Shown: one piece after another, positions 51,227 to 63,200 of the stretch
Layout of the letters: the number at the start of each line of letters is the position of its first letter
Numbering within the stretch: the stretch's first letter is position 1
DNA from: Streptomyces laurentii
GTDB lineage: Bacteria; Actinomycetota; Actinomycetes; Streptomycetales; Streptomycetaceae
NCBI GenBank assembly: GCA_002355495.1
Contig: AP017424.1
Span: 7,257,501-7,321,500, forward strand
Length of the DNA: 64,000 bases
Reading direction: 5' to 3'
The notes under the pieces: model-generated
What the model was told of the DNA's origin: nothing
The model's database searches: none
Seen by the model: the letters and a program-made list of their open reading frames with translations, nothing else
Translations under genes and position numbers: made by a program

Positions 51227-54200
51227 GCCGTCTCTCCCGGTTCGCCGGTACGTGCTGCGGTCAGGTTCTCCAGGGCCTGCAGGGCCTCGAACCAGGCGTC
51301 GGCCAGGGCCTCCACCCGGGTCCGCTCCAGCAGGGCCTCCGGATACGCCCAGGTGACGTGGAGTTCCGGCCGGTCCCCGCGGTCGTGGACGATCGCCGAC
51401 ACCTCCAGGAGGTGCGTCAGGGGCATCTCGGGGTCGCCGCCTCCGGCGACGGCACCGACTTCCGGCGCCAGACTCCAGTCGGTGTCGTCCGGCCGGTCGA
51501 ACCTGCCCAGGTAATTGAACAGAACCTGCGCCCGGGGCCACGCCCCGAGCACGGGCGCGGTCTCCGGATGCAGATAGCGCAGCAGACCGAAGCCGAGTCC
51601 CTTGTCCGGCATGCTCCCGAGCCGCTCGTCCAGGGCCCGTACGGTGCGGCCCGGATCGTCCGTCCGGCCCGGGAGCCGCACGGGGAACATGCTGGTGAAC
51701 CAGCCCACGGTCGCCGACAGATCGAGGCCGTCGGCGATCTCCTCACGGCCGTGTCCCTCGACGTCCACGAGGAAGGGCGCGTCGCCGTGAGGTGTCGCTC
51801 CGTCAGACGCCAATGCAGGCACGTCCGTTGTGCGCCAGTGGACCGCGGCGGCGCTGAGGGCGCCCAGCAGCACCGCGTTCACCCCGACGCCCAGTCGGGC
51901 GGGCACGCTCGTCAGGAGCCGCGACGTCCGGTCGGCGGGGAGCACCCGGGTGACGGTGCGCTTCGTGCCCTCGACATCGCGTGACGCCACAAGCTTCGCG
52001 CCGGGGACGAGATCGTCCGCTCCCTCGACGAGCTCACGCCAGAAGGGGAGTTCGGCCTCTCGGCTCCGCGCCTCGCGCTCCAGCCGGTGTCCCCAGTCGG
52101 CGAACGATACGGGGGTGAAGTCCGGCCCCGCCGTCCTGGGGGCGGCGCCGGTGCCCAGGTCTTCCAGGAGGATGCGCCACGAAACGCCGTCCACCACAAG
52201 GTGGTTGATCATCAGGAGCAGTCGTCCGGGCAGGCCGGGACCCGCGTCGAACCACACCGTCTGGAGCATGTTCCCGTCGCCGGGCGCAAGTCGCCGACGT
52301 GCCGCGTCCGCCTCGGCTCGGACCAGGTCCGCGAGCTCCCCGGCGGCGAGGCCGGCCGTGTCGATCCGTACGACACGCTCGGCCGCGTCGACCGTGCCGC
52401 GCGGCAGGGTCTCAAGGCGCCACACCGGGGTGCGCGTCAGCCGTGTCCGCAACGCGTCGTGCCGGTCGAGCAGCGCCCGGATCAGCGTCCGCAGCCGTGG
52501 CAGGGTCAGGTCCGCCGGGGTGCGGACGAGCACGGACTGGTGGAAGCCGTCGACGGGGCCGCCCCGTTCGCGCTGCCAGTGGACGATCGGAGTGAGCGGC
52601 ACCTCGCCGGCCGACGGCGCAGGTGCCGACGCCGATGCCGACGCCGATTCGGATCCCGATCCCGAGGCCGGAGCCACCGCCGCGCCGGCCGCACCCGCCT
52701 TCGGCTTCCGTTCCTTCGCGTGCGCGGCCAGTTCGACGACCGTCCGGTACCGGAAGACGTCCCGCGTGGAGATCGCCAGACCCCGCGAGCGGGCCCGTGA
52801 CACCAGCCGGATGGACACGATGCTGTCGCCGCCGAGATCGAAGAAGTCGTCCTCGACGCCCACGTCGGGTCTCCCGAGGATGCCGGCGAACAGTTCGCAG
52901 AGGATCTTCTCGGCGGGGGTGCCCGGCTCCCGGGACGTACGGGAGGGGGAAGTGGATCCGTTCGGGGCGGGCAGCGCGGAACGGTCGAGCTTGCCGTTGG
53001 GCGTGAGCGGCAGCCCGTCGGGCAGCACGACGACGGCCGGGACCATGTACGGCGGAAGTTCCCGCCGCGCCCACTCGGTGAGGTCGGCGCCGAGTGCGTC
53101 GACGGTGCCAGGAGCGTCGCCTGCGCCATTCCCGCAAGCGACGGCGTAGGCGACGAGACGGAGCTCGCCCGGCCGGTCCTCGCGTACGACGACGGCGCTG
53201 CGGGCGACGCGCTGGTGCCGGTCCAGGACCGCCTCGATCTCGCGAGGCTCGATCCGGAAGCCGCGCAGTTTCACCTGGTCGTCGGTGCGCCCGAGGAAGT
53301 CGAGTTCCCCGTCGGCGGTCCAACGGACCAGATCGCCGGTGCGGTACAGGCGGGCGCCCGGCGGACCGTACGGATCGGCGACGAACCGCTCGGCGGTCAG
53401 CCCCGGGCGGCCCCGATAGCCCCGGGCCACCCCCGCGCCCCCGATGTACAGCTCGCCCGGCACGCCCACGGGCACCGGCCGCAGCACCTCGTCCAGGACG
53501 TACACCCGGGTGTCGCCCAGCGGGGAGCCGAGCGGCGGGCGCTCCGCGTTGTGCGGGCCGATCGGAGCCGCGAGGGACCAGATGGTCGTCTCCGTCGGCC
53601 CGTACACATTGGTGACCTCCGCGGCCAGCGCGGTGAGACCGCCGGCCAGGGCGGGCGGCAGTGCCTCGCCGCCGACCAGGACGCGCAGGCCCCGGACCGT
53701 GTCCGGCACTTCGGCCACCAGGCCGGACCACAGCGAGGGCGTCGCCTGGACGGCGGTGACCCGGTGCCGTCCGATCAGCCGGCCGAGGGCCTGCGGGTCG
53801 CGCACCTCGTCGGGCGAGGCGAGGACGACCGCGGCGCCGTCGAGCAGCGGCAGGAGGAGTTCCAGGTGGGCGATGTCGAAGGCGACGGTCGTGACGGCGA
53901 GCAGCCGGTCGGCGGGGCCGAGCGGCAGCCGGCCGCGCATGGCGGCGAGGAGATGGGCGAGATTGCGATGGGTGACCGCGACCCCCTTCGGCAGGCCCGT
54001 CGAACCCGAGGTGTAGAGGACGTACGCCGTGCCGTCGGCCGGGATCGCCTGCTCCGGGCGCTCGCCCGGGACATCGGACCCGGTCCCGGCGGCGAGTGAG
54101 GCGGCGAGCCGGGGGTCGTCCAGGGCGAGCCAGTCGCCGGCGCCGAGCGCGTCGCGGGTGGCGCGGTCCGAGAGCACCAGGAGCGGCGCGGCCTCGGACA

Positions 54201-57200
54201 GGATCCGTGCCACCCGGTCCTTGGGGTGGTACGGATCGACCGGAAGGTACGCAGCACCGGTCCGGTGGACGGCGAGGAGCGCCACCAGGAGGTCGGGCGT
54301 GCGGTTCATGGCCACGGCGATCAGCCGCTCGGGGCCGGCGCCGCGCTCCCGCAGCTGCCCGGCCAGTCGGTCCACCCGCGCGTCGAGCTCCCCGTACGAG
54401 AGCCGGCGGGCGCCCTGAAGTACCGCCGTGGCGTCGGGCGTTCCGGCCGCCTGGTCCCGGAACCACTGCGGCACCGAGCCGGTTCGCGGCCCCGCGTCGG
54501 CCGCCGGCCGCGGCCCGCTCCACTCCGTGAGGAGGGTGTGCCGCTCGGCGGGGGACAGGATGTCCAGCTGCCGCACCGGCCGTGCGGGGTGGGCGACCGC
54601 GCCGGCGAGAAGGCGGGTGAAGTATCCGGCGAGCCGCTCGGCGGTGGCGTGGTCGAAGAGGTCGCGGGCGTAGACGAGGGCACCGTCCAGACCCCCGTCG
54701 GACTCGGTGAGATCGAAGAGCAGGTCGAAGGCGACCGTCCGGTACCGGCCGTGGTACGGGAAGCCGGCCTGGAGGCCCGGGAGTTCCACGGCCCCGGCCG
54801 CGTTGTTCTGGAGGCTGAGCATGACCTGGAAGAGCGGGTGCCGGGCCGCCGACCGCGCGGGGTTGACGGCCTCCACGACCTGCTCGAAGGGCACGTCCTG
54901 GTTCTCCAGCGCGGCGAGGACTCGGTCGCGGACGCGGTCGAGCAGATCGCCGAAGTCCGGGTCCCCGGAGGCGTCGGTCCGCACGACCACGGTGTTCACG
55001 AAGCAGCCGACCAGGTCGTCGAGACCGCTGTCGGTGCGGCCCGCGACCGGGCTGCCGACCAGGATGTCCGTGCCGGCGCCGAGCTGCCGCAGCAGGGCCG
55101 CCAGCGCGGCGTGCAGCACCATGAAGACGCTCGCGCCGTGCTCGCGCGCCAGGGCGGTCAGGTGCGCGTGGTACTCCGGAGCGAGCCGGAACGGCACCGT
55201 TCCGGCTCGCCGGCCGGCGACGGCGGGGCGGGCCCGGTCGGTGGGCAGCGGGACCTCGTCGGGGGCGCCGGCCAGCGTGCCGGTCCAGTGGGCGAGCTGC
55301 CGGGCGAAAGAGCTCTCGGGGTCGTCGGACGCCCCGAGTTCCTTGCGCTGCCACAAGGTGAAGTCGGCGTACTGGACGGGGAGTTCCGGCCAGTCGGGAG
55401 CCTGTCCGAGCAGTCGGGCGGCGTAGGCCGTGGAGAGGTCGCGCAGGAAGGGCGCGGCGGACCAGCCGTCGAAGGCGATGTGGTGCATCGTGACCGCGAG
55501 GACGTGCTCCTCGGGGCGCAGGCGAAGAGTTCGGCCCGCACCGGTATGTCCCGCGCCAGATCGAACTCGTGCTCCGAGGCCGCGAACACCGCCGCCTGGA
55601 CGTCCTGCTGTGACACCTCCCGCACCGGCAGTACGATCTTGCCGAACTCATCGGCGTCCAGGATGAGTTGATGGGGCTCCCCGTCGCTGACCGGGAAGAT
55701 GGTGCGCAGACTCTCGTGCCGCGTCACCACGTCCCCCAGTGCCGCCGACAGGGCTCCGGTGTCCAGGGGCCCCGTCAGCCGCAGGGCGGTCGTGACGGTG
55801 TGCGCGGCGGCGCCTTCCGTCAGCTCGCCCTGCATCCAGAAGCGCAGTTGGGAGAACGACGGCGGCAGGGCATCGCCGCGCGGCCGGCGCCGCAGCGGGC
55901 TGCGGACGGCGGTGCCCGCGTCCTTGAATCTCGCCGCGAGACCGGCGGGCGTCGGTGCCTCGAAGACCGTCCGCAGTCCGACGCCGTCCTGCCCGTCGTC
56001 CAGTGCCTCGCGCAGCCGGTTCACCAGCCGGATGGCCAGCAGGGAATGGCCGCCGAGCGCGAAGAAGTCGTCGTCCGCGCCGACCGTCGGCACCCCGAGG
56101 ATCTCGGCGAACAGCGCGCACACCAGCCGTTCGCCGGGCGTGCGCGGCGGACGGCCGGAGCCGGTGCCCCGCGCGGGGGCGGGCAGGGCGGCCCGGTCGA
56201 GCTTGCCGTTGGACGTGAGAGGAAGCCCGTCGGGGAGCACGACGACAGCGGGAACCATGTAGTCGGGCAGAGCCCGCCGCGCGTGCGCCGCGAGAGCGTG
56301 CGTGGGATCGCCGTCGACGTCCCCGGCCGGGACGACGTAGGCGACGAGAGCACGCTCCCCGGGCCGGTCCTCGCGGACGAGGACGGCGGCGCGGGCCACG
56401 GCCGGATGGCGTTCCAGGACGGCCTGGATCTCGCGGGGTTCGATGCGGAAGCCGCGTATCTTGACCTGCTCGTCGGTGCGTCCGAGGAAGTCGAGTTCGC
56501 CGTCGGCGGTCCAGCGGACCAGGTCCCCGGTGCGGTACACGCGGGTACCGGGCGCGCCGTACGGGTCGGCGACGAAGCGGGCCGCGGTGAGCCCCGGGCG
56601 GCCGAGGTAGCCGCGGGCCAGCCCGGCACCCGCCACGTACAGCTCGCCCGGCACCCCCACGGGCACCGGCCGGAGCCGTTCGTCCAGTACGTACACGCGC
56701 GTGTTCGCCATGGGCCGGCCGATGGGCGGCTTGCCGCCGTCCGCGTCCCGGGCCGGGTCCAGACGCCGGAAGGTGGTGAACGTCGTGTTCTCGGTCGGTC
56801 CGTAGACATGGTTCAGCGTGGTGCCGGGGAAGTCGGTCAGGAGTCGCCGGATGGCCTCGCCCGACGGCTGCTCGCCGCCCGTCCAGACATGCCCGAGCCG
56901 GCCGAAGATCGAACTCCCCTCCGCCACCAGCAGGTTGAAGAGCGCGGTGGTGAGGAACGCGCTCGTCGCACCGCCTTCGGCCACGGCCCGCTCCAGCGCC
57001 CGCGGCGAGGAGTCGCCGGCCGGTGCCATCACGACCGTGCCGCCGCGGAGCAGCGGCACCCACAGCTCGTACGTCGAGGCGTCGAAGGAGTGCGGCGAGT
57101 GGGCCAGCACCCGCGTGTGGCCGCCGTCCGCCGCCCAGCAGGGATCGGCGGCGAGCGCGACGATGTTCCGGTGGGTCACCAGGACGCCCTTGGGGTGGCC

Positions 57201-59084
57201 GGTGGAGCCGGACGTGTACATCGCGTACGCGGCCTGGTCGCCGGTGATGTGCGGCCACCCGCGCTCGTCCGGATCGGGGTCGTCCGACGCGGTGTCCTCG
57301 GCCAGGACCACCGGCGGGTCCAGTGGCCCGCCCACGAGGTCCTCGGCCCGCTCCCGCGTGGACGCGTCCGCCAGGAGCAGGCAGGGCCGGGCCTCCTGAA
57401 GGACCGTACGCTGCCGTTCCCCCGGATTGCGCGGGTCCAGAGGGAGGTAGCCGGCACCCGTCTTCAGTACGGCGAGCAGGGCGACGACCAGGTCGGCCGA
57501 GCGGTCCAGGGCGACCGCGACCAGCCGCTCCGGACCCGCGCCCCGACGGCGCAGCCGGCGCGCGAGGAGGTCGGCCCGGGCGTCGAGCTCCGCGTAACTG
57601 AGCCGGGACGCGCCGCAGACCACCGCGGTGTCGCCGGGCGCGGCGGCCGCGCGTTGCCGCAGCAGCTCCGGCACGGAACCGGCCGGCAGCGTCGTGTCCC
57701 GGCCGTTCCACGTCTCCAGCGTCGTACGGCGCTCGGCGGGGCCGAGGAGTTCCAGACCGCCGACGCGCCGCTCCGGCGCGGCGACCGCCTCGCTGAGGAA
57801 GGCGGTGAAGCAGCGGGCCAGCCGCTCGGCGGTGGCGTGGTCGAAGAGGTCGCGGGCGTAGACCAGGGCGCCGTCGAGCGCCCCGTCCCTCTCCGTGACG
57901 TCGAGGAGCAGGTCGTAGGTGACCGTCCGGTGCGTGTAGTCCAGCAGCCGGGTGTCGAGGTGAGGGAGGCGCACGGAGGCACCCGCGTAGTTCTGCAGGC
58001 TGAGCATGACGTGGAAGAGTGGGTGCCGGGCCGCCGACCGCACCGGGTTGACGGCCTCCACGACCTGCTCGAAGGGCACGTCCTGATGGTCGAGGGCCGC
58101 CACGACGCCCGTCCGGGCCCGCTGGAGCAGCTCGTGGAAGTCGGGGTCGCCGGAGGTGTCGGTCCGGATGACGACGGTGTTCACGAAGCAGCCGACGAGG
58201 TCGTCGAGGCCGGCGTCGGTGCGTCCCGCGACCGGGCTGCCGACCACGATGTCGCTGCCCGCGCCCAGCCGCGCGAGCAGCCCCGCGAGGGCCGCGTGCA
58301 GCACCATGAAGGTGCTGGCGCCGTGCCGGAGGGCGAGCCGGGAGAGGAGCCGGTGGCTGTCGGGCGGCAGATGGAAGGGGACGGTGCCGGCCCGGCGGAC
58401 GGAGGTGGAGCGGCGCGGCCGGTCGGTGGGGAGCGGGAGTTCGGCGGGCGCGCCGGCGAGAGCCCGGGTCCAGTGGGCCAGTTGCTCGACGAGGAGGCTG
58501 TCGGGGTCGTCGGCCGCGCCGAGCTGCTCGCGCTGCCAGAGGGCGAAGTCCACGTACTGGAAGGGAAGTTCCTCCCAGGACGGAGGGCGGCCGTCGAGAC
58601 GCGCGGTGTAGGCGTGCGACAGGTCGCGGAGGAACGGTGCGACGGACCATCCGTCGATGGCGATGTGGTGCACGGTGATCGCCAGTACATGGACGGGGTG
58701 CTGGTGCTCGTCTCGGGGCACCGGGCGGTCCGGGGAGTCGACGGCGAGCAGCACGGCCCGCAGCGGGATCTCGCGCGCCAGGTCGAAGAGGTGTCCGGCC
58801 GCGTCCGCCACGGCCGTCTCGACGTCCTCGTCGGAGATCCGCCGCACGGGCAGCTCGATGGCCGTCGGCTCCAGGATCCGCTGCCCGGGCACTCCGTCGG
58901 TGACCGGAATGACGGTGCGGAGGCTTTCGTGCCGCGTCACCACGTCCCGCAGCGCGTCGCGCAGCGCCCCGACGTCCAGCCGGCCCGTCAGCCGGAGCGC
59001 CATCGAGGTGTTGGGCGAGTCGCCGCCGCGGTCCAGCTCTCCCTGGAACCAGAACCGCGACTGCGAAAACGACAGAGGGATCAC
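51223..59084 (-). CDS. NRPS, C-A-PCP-C-A-PCP-E, interrupted by a -1 base frameshift near 55521
   Basis: Upstream part (59084 to about 55521): C about 1-440 (HHIAIDGWS 139-147), A 470-960 with pocket D-A-Y-F-W-G-V-T-F-K (branched or aliphatic, Val/Ile-like), PCP (Ser1014), and the start of a second C domain to VRAELFA at residue 1188. The frame then fails; homology resumes in another frame with LRPEEHVLAVTMHHIAFDGW and continues through the second C, an A domain with pocket D-I-L-Q-L-G-V-I-W-K (glycine-like), a PCP with LGGDSI as before E domains, a Ser/Ala-rich linker, and an epimerisation domain (NHLVVDGVSW, VEGHGRE). One missing base between 55520 and 55523 explains it. Either this is a sequencing error or the gene is broken; a full product would be about 2620 residues and add two residues. 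Confidence 0.9.
55515..55527 (-). other. Frameshift site in the two-module NRPS gene
   Basis: On the minus strand the bases read GAACTCTTCGCCTGCGCC. One extra base after TTCGC would restore F-A-L-R-P-E-E-H-V and join two halves of a condensation domain. The parallel first C domain of the same protein has uninterrupted sequence here (VRAVLLAV...HVLAITVHH). The site is GC-rich, where single-base errors are common. Confidence 0.85.
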
Positions 59085-59113
59085 GGTGTTCTCGGCCTCT
59101 CAGCTCTCTCGGA

Positions 59114-60163
59114 TCAGTGCGCCGCGGATGCTTCGCGCAGGGTGTTCAGGTGGTGCAGTCCGTCCAGGACGGTCTTGGTGCCGATGCCGAAGTCGATCAG
59201 GCAGGCGATCTCGTCCACACCGGCGCCGCGCAGTCGCTCCACGACCGGCGCCGCGTCCTCCACCGTCCCGAACAGTCCCCGTTGCCCGAAGTAGGTGTCG
59301 AAGGACTGGTCGACGAGGAAGTCGAGGTCCTCGTCCTCCAGCGCGTCGATGTCGAAGTCCGGGTCGAGGGCGCCGAACGAGCGGGCGAGGAGATGGACCG
59401 AACTCCTCAAGTAGGCGCGCAGCGGCCCGTCGACGGTGGCGCGCACCTCGTCCCGGTCGGTGCCGAGGAAGGTGTGCAGCATCAGGACGACATGCCCCTC
59501 CCAGCCGTCGTGCGTCTCCCGCGCGGTCCGCCGGTACGCGGCGATCTTCGCGGCGAGTTCGTCGACGTCCTGGTGCAGCAGATGGGTGAGGACCCCGGCC
59601 CGCGTGGCCGCCGCCGTACGGAAGGTGCCGGCGTCGCCGGCGCTGGTCACCCAGAGCGGCAGCTCCCGCTGCACCGGCGGCGGGAAGATCCGTACGGTCG
59701 CCGGGACGCCGTTGCCGTCCACGACCTCGTGGCCGTCCCCGCGCCACAGCCCGCGGAGCTGCTCGATGCCGTCGGCCAGCGCGCGTTTGCGGTCCTCGTA
59801 CGGCACCCGGCCGAGCGCGAAGTCCACCGGGTGCCAGCCGGACGCGAGGGACACTCCGGCCCGGCCGCCGGAGAGGTTGTCCACGACCGACCATTCCTCG
59901 GCGATCCGCAGCGGGTGGTGGAGGGGCGCGACGACGCTCCCGGCGCGGATGGCGACGGTGTTCGTGACCATCGCCAGGGCGGCGCCCACCACCGACGGGT
60001 TCGGGTAGAGCCCCCCGAAGGGATGGAAGTGGCGTTCGGGCGTCCACACGGCGCGGAAGCCGTGCCGGTCGGCGAACCGGGCTCCCTCAAGGAGGAGTTC
60101 GTACCGTCCGGCGTCCCCGTCCGGTGTGCTGTCGTCGGCGAAGTAGAAAAGGCTGAAGTCCAT
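59114..60163 (-). CDS. Luciferase-like flavin-dependent monooxygenase (LLM, MupA/Atu3640-type)
   Basis: The product is 349 residues, a TIM-barrel LLM protein: MDFSLFYFADDSTPDGDAGRYELLLEGARFADRHGFRAVWTPERHFHPFGGLYPNPSVVGAALA, LHHPLRIAEEWSVVDNLSGGRAGVSLASGWHP, and PLWVTSAGDAGTFRTAAATRAGVLTHLL. It matches the subgroup found free or embedded in NRPS/PKS lines, which oxygenates carrier-bound substrates using reduced FMN. The gene sits between two NRPS genes with 63- and 29-base gaps, so it is part of the assembly-line operon. Hydroxylation of a bound residue (alpha, beta or N) is likely; the position is unknown. Confidence 0.9.
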   Translation of the reverse strand: MDFSLFYFADDSTPDGDAGRYELLLEGARFADRHGFRAVWTPERHFHPFGGLYPNPSVVGAALAMVTNTVAIRAGSVVAPLHHPLRIAEEWSVVDNLSGGRAGVSLASGWHPVDFALGRVPYEDRKRALADGIEQLRGLWRGDGHEVVDGNGVPATVRIFPPPVQRELPLWVTSAGDAGTFRTAAATRAGVLTHLLHQDVDELAAKIAAYRRTARETHDGWEGHVVLMLHTFLGTDRDEVRATVDGPLRAYLRSSVHLLARSFGALDPDFDIDALEDEDLDFLVDQSFDTYFGQRGLFGTVEDAAPVVERLRGAGVDEIACLIDFGIGTKTVLDGLHHLNTLREASAAH

Positions 60164-60226
60164 CGGGAATCCTTCGATGACCCTGCTCGTACGTGATCCG
60201 GTCGGTGTCGCGGGACCGCGCCGCCG

Positions 60227-63200
60227 TCAGTCGGGGCGAGGCATCCTCCGCAGGGCGGGCCTCGCCTTGCGGGCTCCCGTGAGCCGGGACGCGAGGCCGG
60301 CCGGTGTGGGTGTGTCGAAGACCGCGCCCACGTGGAGCTCCACCCCCAGCTCGGCGCGGACCCGGCCCACCAGCCGGGTGACGAGGAGTGAATGGCCGCC
60401 GAGCTCGAAGAAGTTGTCGTCGACCCCCACCGCGTACGCCGTGTCCCCTGGCGCGCCCTCGCCCGCAGGGCTCGCCGCCGGTTCCGTCGGTTCCGGCGCG
60501 GGGAGTCCGAGGATCTCCGCGTACATCCGGCACAGGGCCGCTTCCTGAGGGGTCCGTGGAGGGCGGCCGGTCCCGCGCCGGGCGCCGCGCGGCCCGTCCG
60601 GGGCGGGCAGGGCGGCCCGGTCGAGCTTGCCGTGCGGGGTGAGCGGGAACTCGTCCAGGACGACGATCGCGGACGGCACCATGTACCCGGGGAGGTACGC
60701 CGCCGCCCACGCGCCGACCGACGCGGCGATCTCCGCGTCGTCGGACATCGCGAAGGGCATGTTGACGTGGCGCTCGGGATCCCCCGCCGGACCGGTCCCG
60801 GCCTCGGCCTCCTCGGGGAAGTCCCGCTCCCCGCAGGCGAATTCGACGTCGACGTGATCGGGTCCCGCCTTCGCGGACCAGCGCACCGCGACGCGGTACC
60901 CGAGCCGTTCCCCGAGGCGCGCCAGGTCCTCAGGGTCCTGGCCGGATACGGGAGACACGCCCGACGCGCGGAGATCCTCGGCGAGGCGCGCGTTGGGCAC
61001 CCCGGCCAGCCGGACGGGTACGGCGTCCCGCGCGCGGTCCCGCAGGGCGGTGGCGAGCTCGTCGAGGGTACGGACGTCCGCACCCCACAGCAGTTCCGTC
61101 ACCGCGCCGCTGCGCGGCCGCGCGTCGCCGGTGCGGCGCAGGACCACGTCGTAGCGGTAGCGGGTCAGTTCGTCGTGGTGGGTGCCCCGCTTCAGCCGCA
61201 CGTCGCAGCTCGTGAAGAGCGGCCCGGGATCCTCCGCCGCGGCCGTCAGTGACCGGAAGAACTCCGGGTCCACCAGCAGTTCCGGCTCCGTGGCCAGGCC
61301 GCGGGCCACGGCCCGGCGGTGCTCGGCGCTCCCGGGCCCGGCGCCTGTCGAGCGGGCCGCGACGGCCCCGTGGAAGACGTCCGCGAGGCCCCGGTGCCGG
61401 ACGTCGCCGACGAACACCGAGCCACCGGGAGCCAGGGCCGCCGCCGCGAGCGCGAGCACCCGGGCGAGATAGCGCCCGCTGGGGAAGTACTGGACGACGG
61501 AGTTGAGGACGACCGCGTCGAAGTACCCGCGGGGGACGCCCTCGTGGTCGTCGGCCGGTCCGCTGCGCAGGACGACCCGACCGGCCAGATCCGGGCGCTC
61601 GTCCACCTGCGCGCGCAGCCGTTCGATCACCCGGGGCGAGAGGTCGAGACCCCAGTAGGTCTCCGCCTCGGAGGCGAGCTGCGACAGCAACAGACCGCTG
61701 CCGACGCCGAGTTCGAGGATGCGTCGCGGCCGAAGGGCGCGGATGCCGCGTACGGTCGCGTCGCGCCACTCCCGCAGGTTCTCCACCGGAATCGCGCTGC
61801 CGTCGTATCCGCTCCTCCACCCGGTGAAGTCCTCGCCGAAGGCGGCCGGTTCGGCCTCGTCCGGTACGGCGTCGTGGACGCGCCGCCACTCGGCGACGCG
61901 GTCCGTCTCGCTCGGGTGTGCCGACGTGAGCGCGTCACGGTGGACGTAGGCGACGAGCCTCCGGTCGCCGTCCCGGTCCTCGCGCACGGTCACCGCGGCG
62001 GCGGACACCCGGGGGTGGGCGGTGAGCCGGGCCTCGATCTCGCCCGGTTCGATCCGGTGTCCCCGCACCTTGACCTGATCGTCCGTACGTCCAGCGAACT
62101 CCAGTTCGCCCGAAGTGTTCCAGCGGGCCAGATCGCCGGTGCGGTACATCCGCGTCCCGGCCGGGCCGTACGGATCCGCGACGAAGCGCTGCGCCGTCAG
62201 ACCGGGCCGGCCGAGGTAGCCGCGGGCCAGGCCCGCCCCCGCGACGTACAGGTCGCCCGCCACTCCGGCGGGCACCGGCCGCAGGGCGGCGTCGAGGACG
62301 TGCAGGCGCGTGTTCCGGATCGCCCCGCCGATCGGCGGCACGGCGGCGTCCTCCGTGAGGGGCCGGCTCATGGTGGCGCAGACCGTGGTCTCCGTCGGCC
62401 CGTACGCGTTGATCAGCGTGCGCCCCGGAGCCCAGCGCCGCCGCAGTCCCGCGTCCAGGGCCTCACCGGCGGCGACCAGGACACGGACGCGCGGGAGGGC
62501 GTCGGGCGTCAGGACGCGCAGCACCGACGGGGGCAGGGTCGCGTGGGTGACCCGCCGTTCGTCGGCGAGACGGCACAGGCCGGGCCCGGGCAGCAGACCG
62601 CGGGCGGGCGCCAGGACGAGCGCGGCCCCCGCGGACAGCGTCATCGCCAGCTCCCAGAAGAACGCGTCGAAGCTGGGCGAGGCGAACTGCAGGACACGGC
62701 TGCCGGCGTCCACCGCGAGGGTGGCGCGCTGGTGGGCGGCCAGGTTGGCGAGACCGGAACGGGTGACGGCCACGCCCTTGGGCAGGCCCGTGGACCCGGA
62801 GGTGTAGATGACGTACGCGGGCAGGTCGCCCGCCGTCCGCCGGGCGCCGTCCGGCGGGCCGGACGCCGGGGCGCGCCGCAGCGCCGCGCGCGTCTCCGGA
62901 TCGTCCAGGTCGACCCGGGGGACCGCCACGCCGGCCGGAAGGACCGTGCCCGCATCCGCGAGCAGCAGGGCGGGGGCCGCGTCGCCCAGGATGTGGGCGA
63001 TGCGGGGCTCCGGGTAACCGGGGTCCACGGGAAGGTGGGCGGCCCCGGACTTCATCACCGCCAGGACCGCGACGACCAGCTCCACCGAGCGGTCGAGCGC
63101 CGAGGCGACCACCGTCTCCGGCCCGGCGCCCCGCGCGGCCAGCACATGGGCCAGCCGGTTCGCGCGGGCGTCGAGCTCCGCGTACGAGACCGCTTCCTCC

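Noticed and set aside
47396..51514. 1372-codon plus-strand frame opposite the terminal NRPS
   Set aside because: It is a mirror of the C-A-PCP-TE gene; the composition is Arg/Gly/Gln/His-rich with no domain. Only the NRPS frame has motifs.
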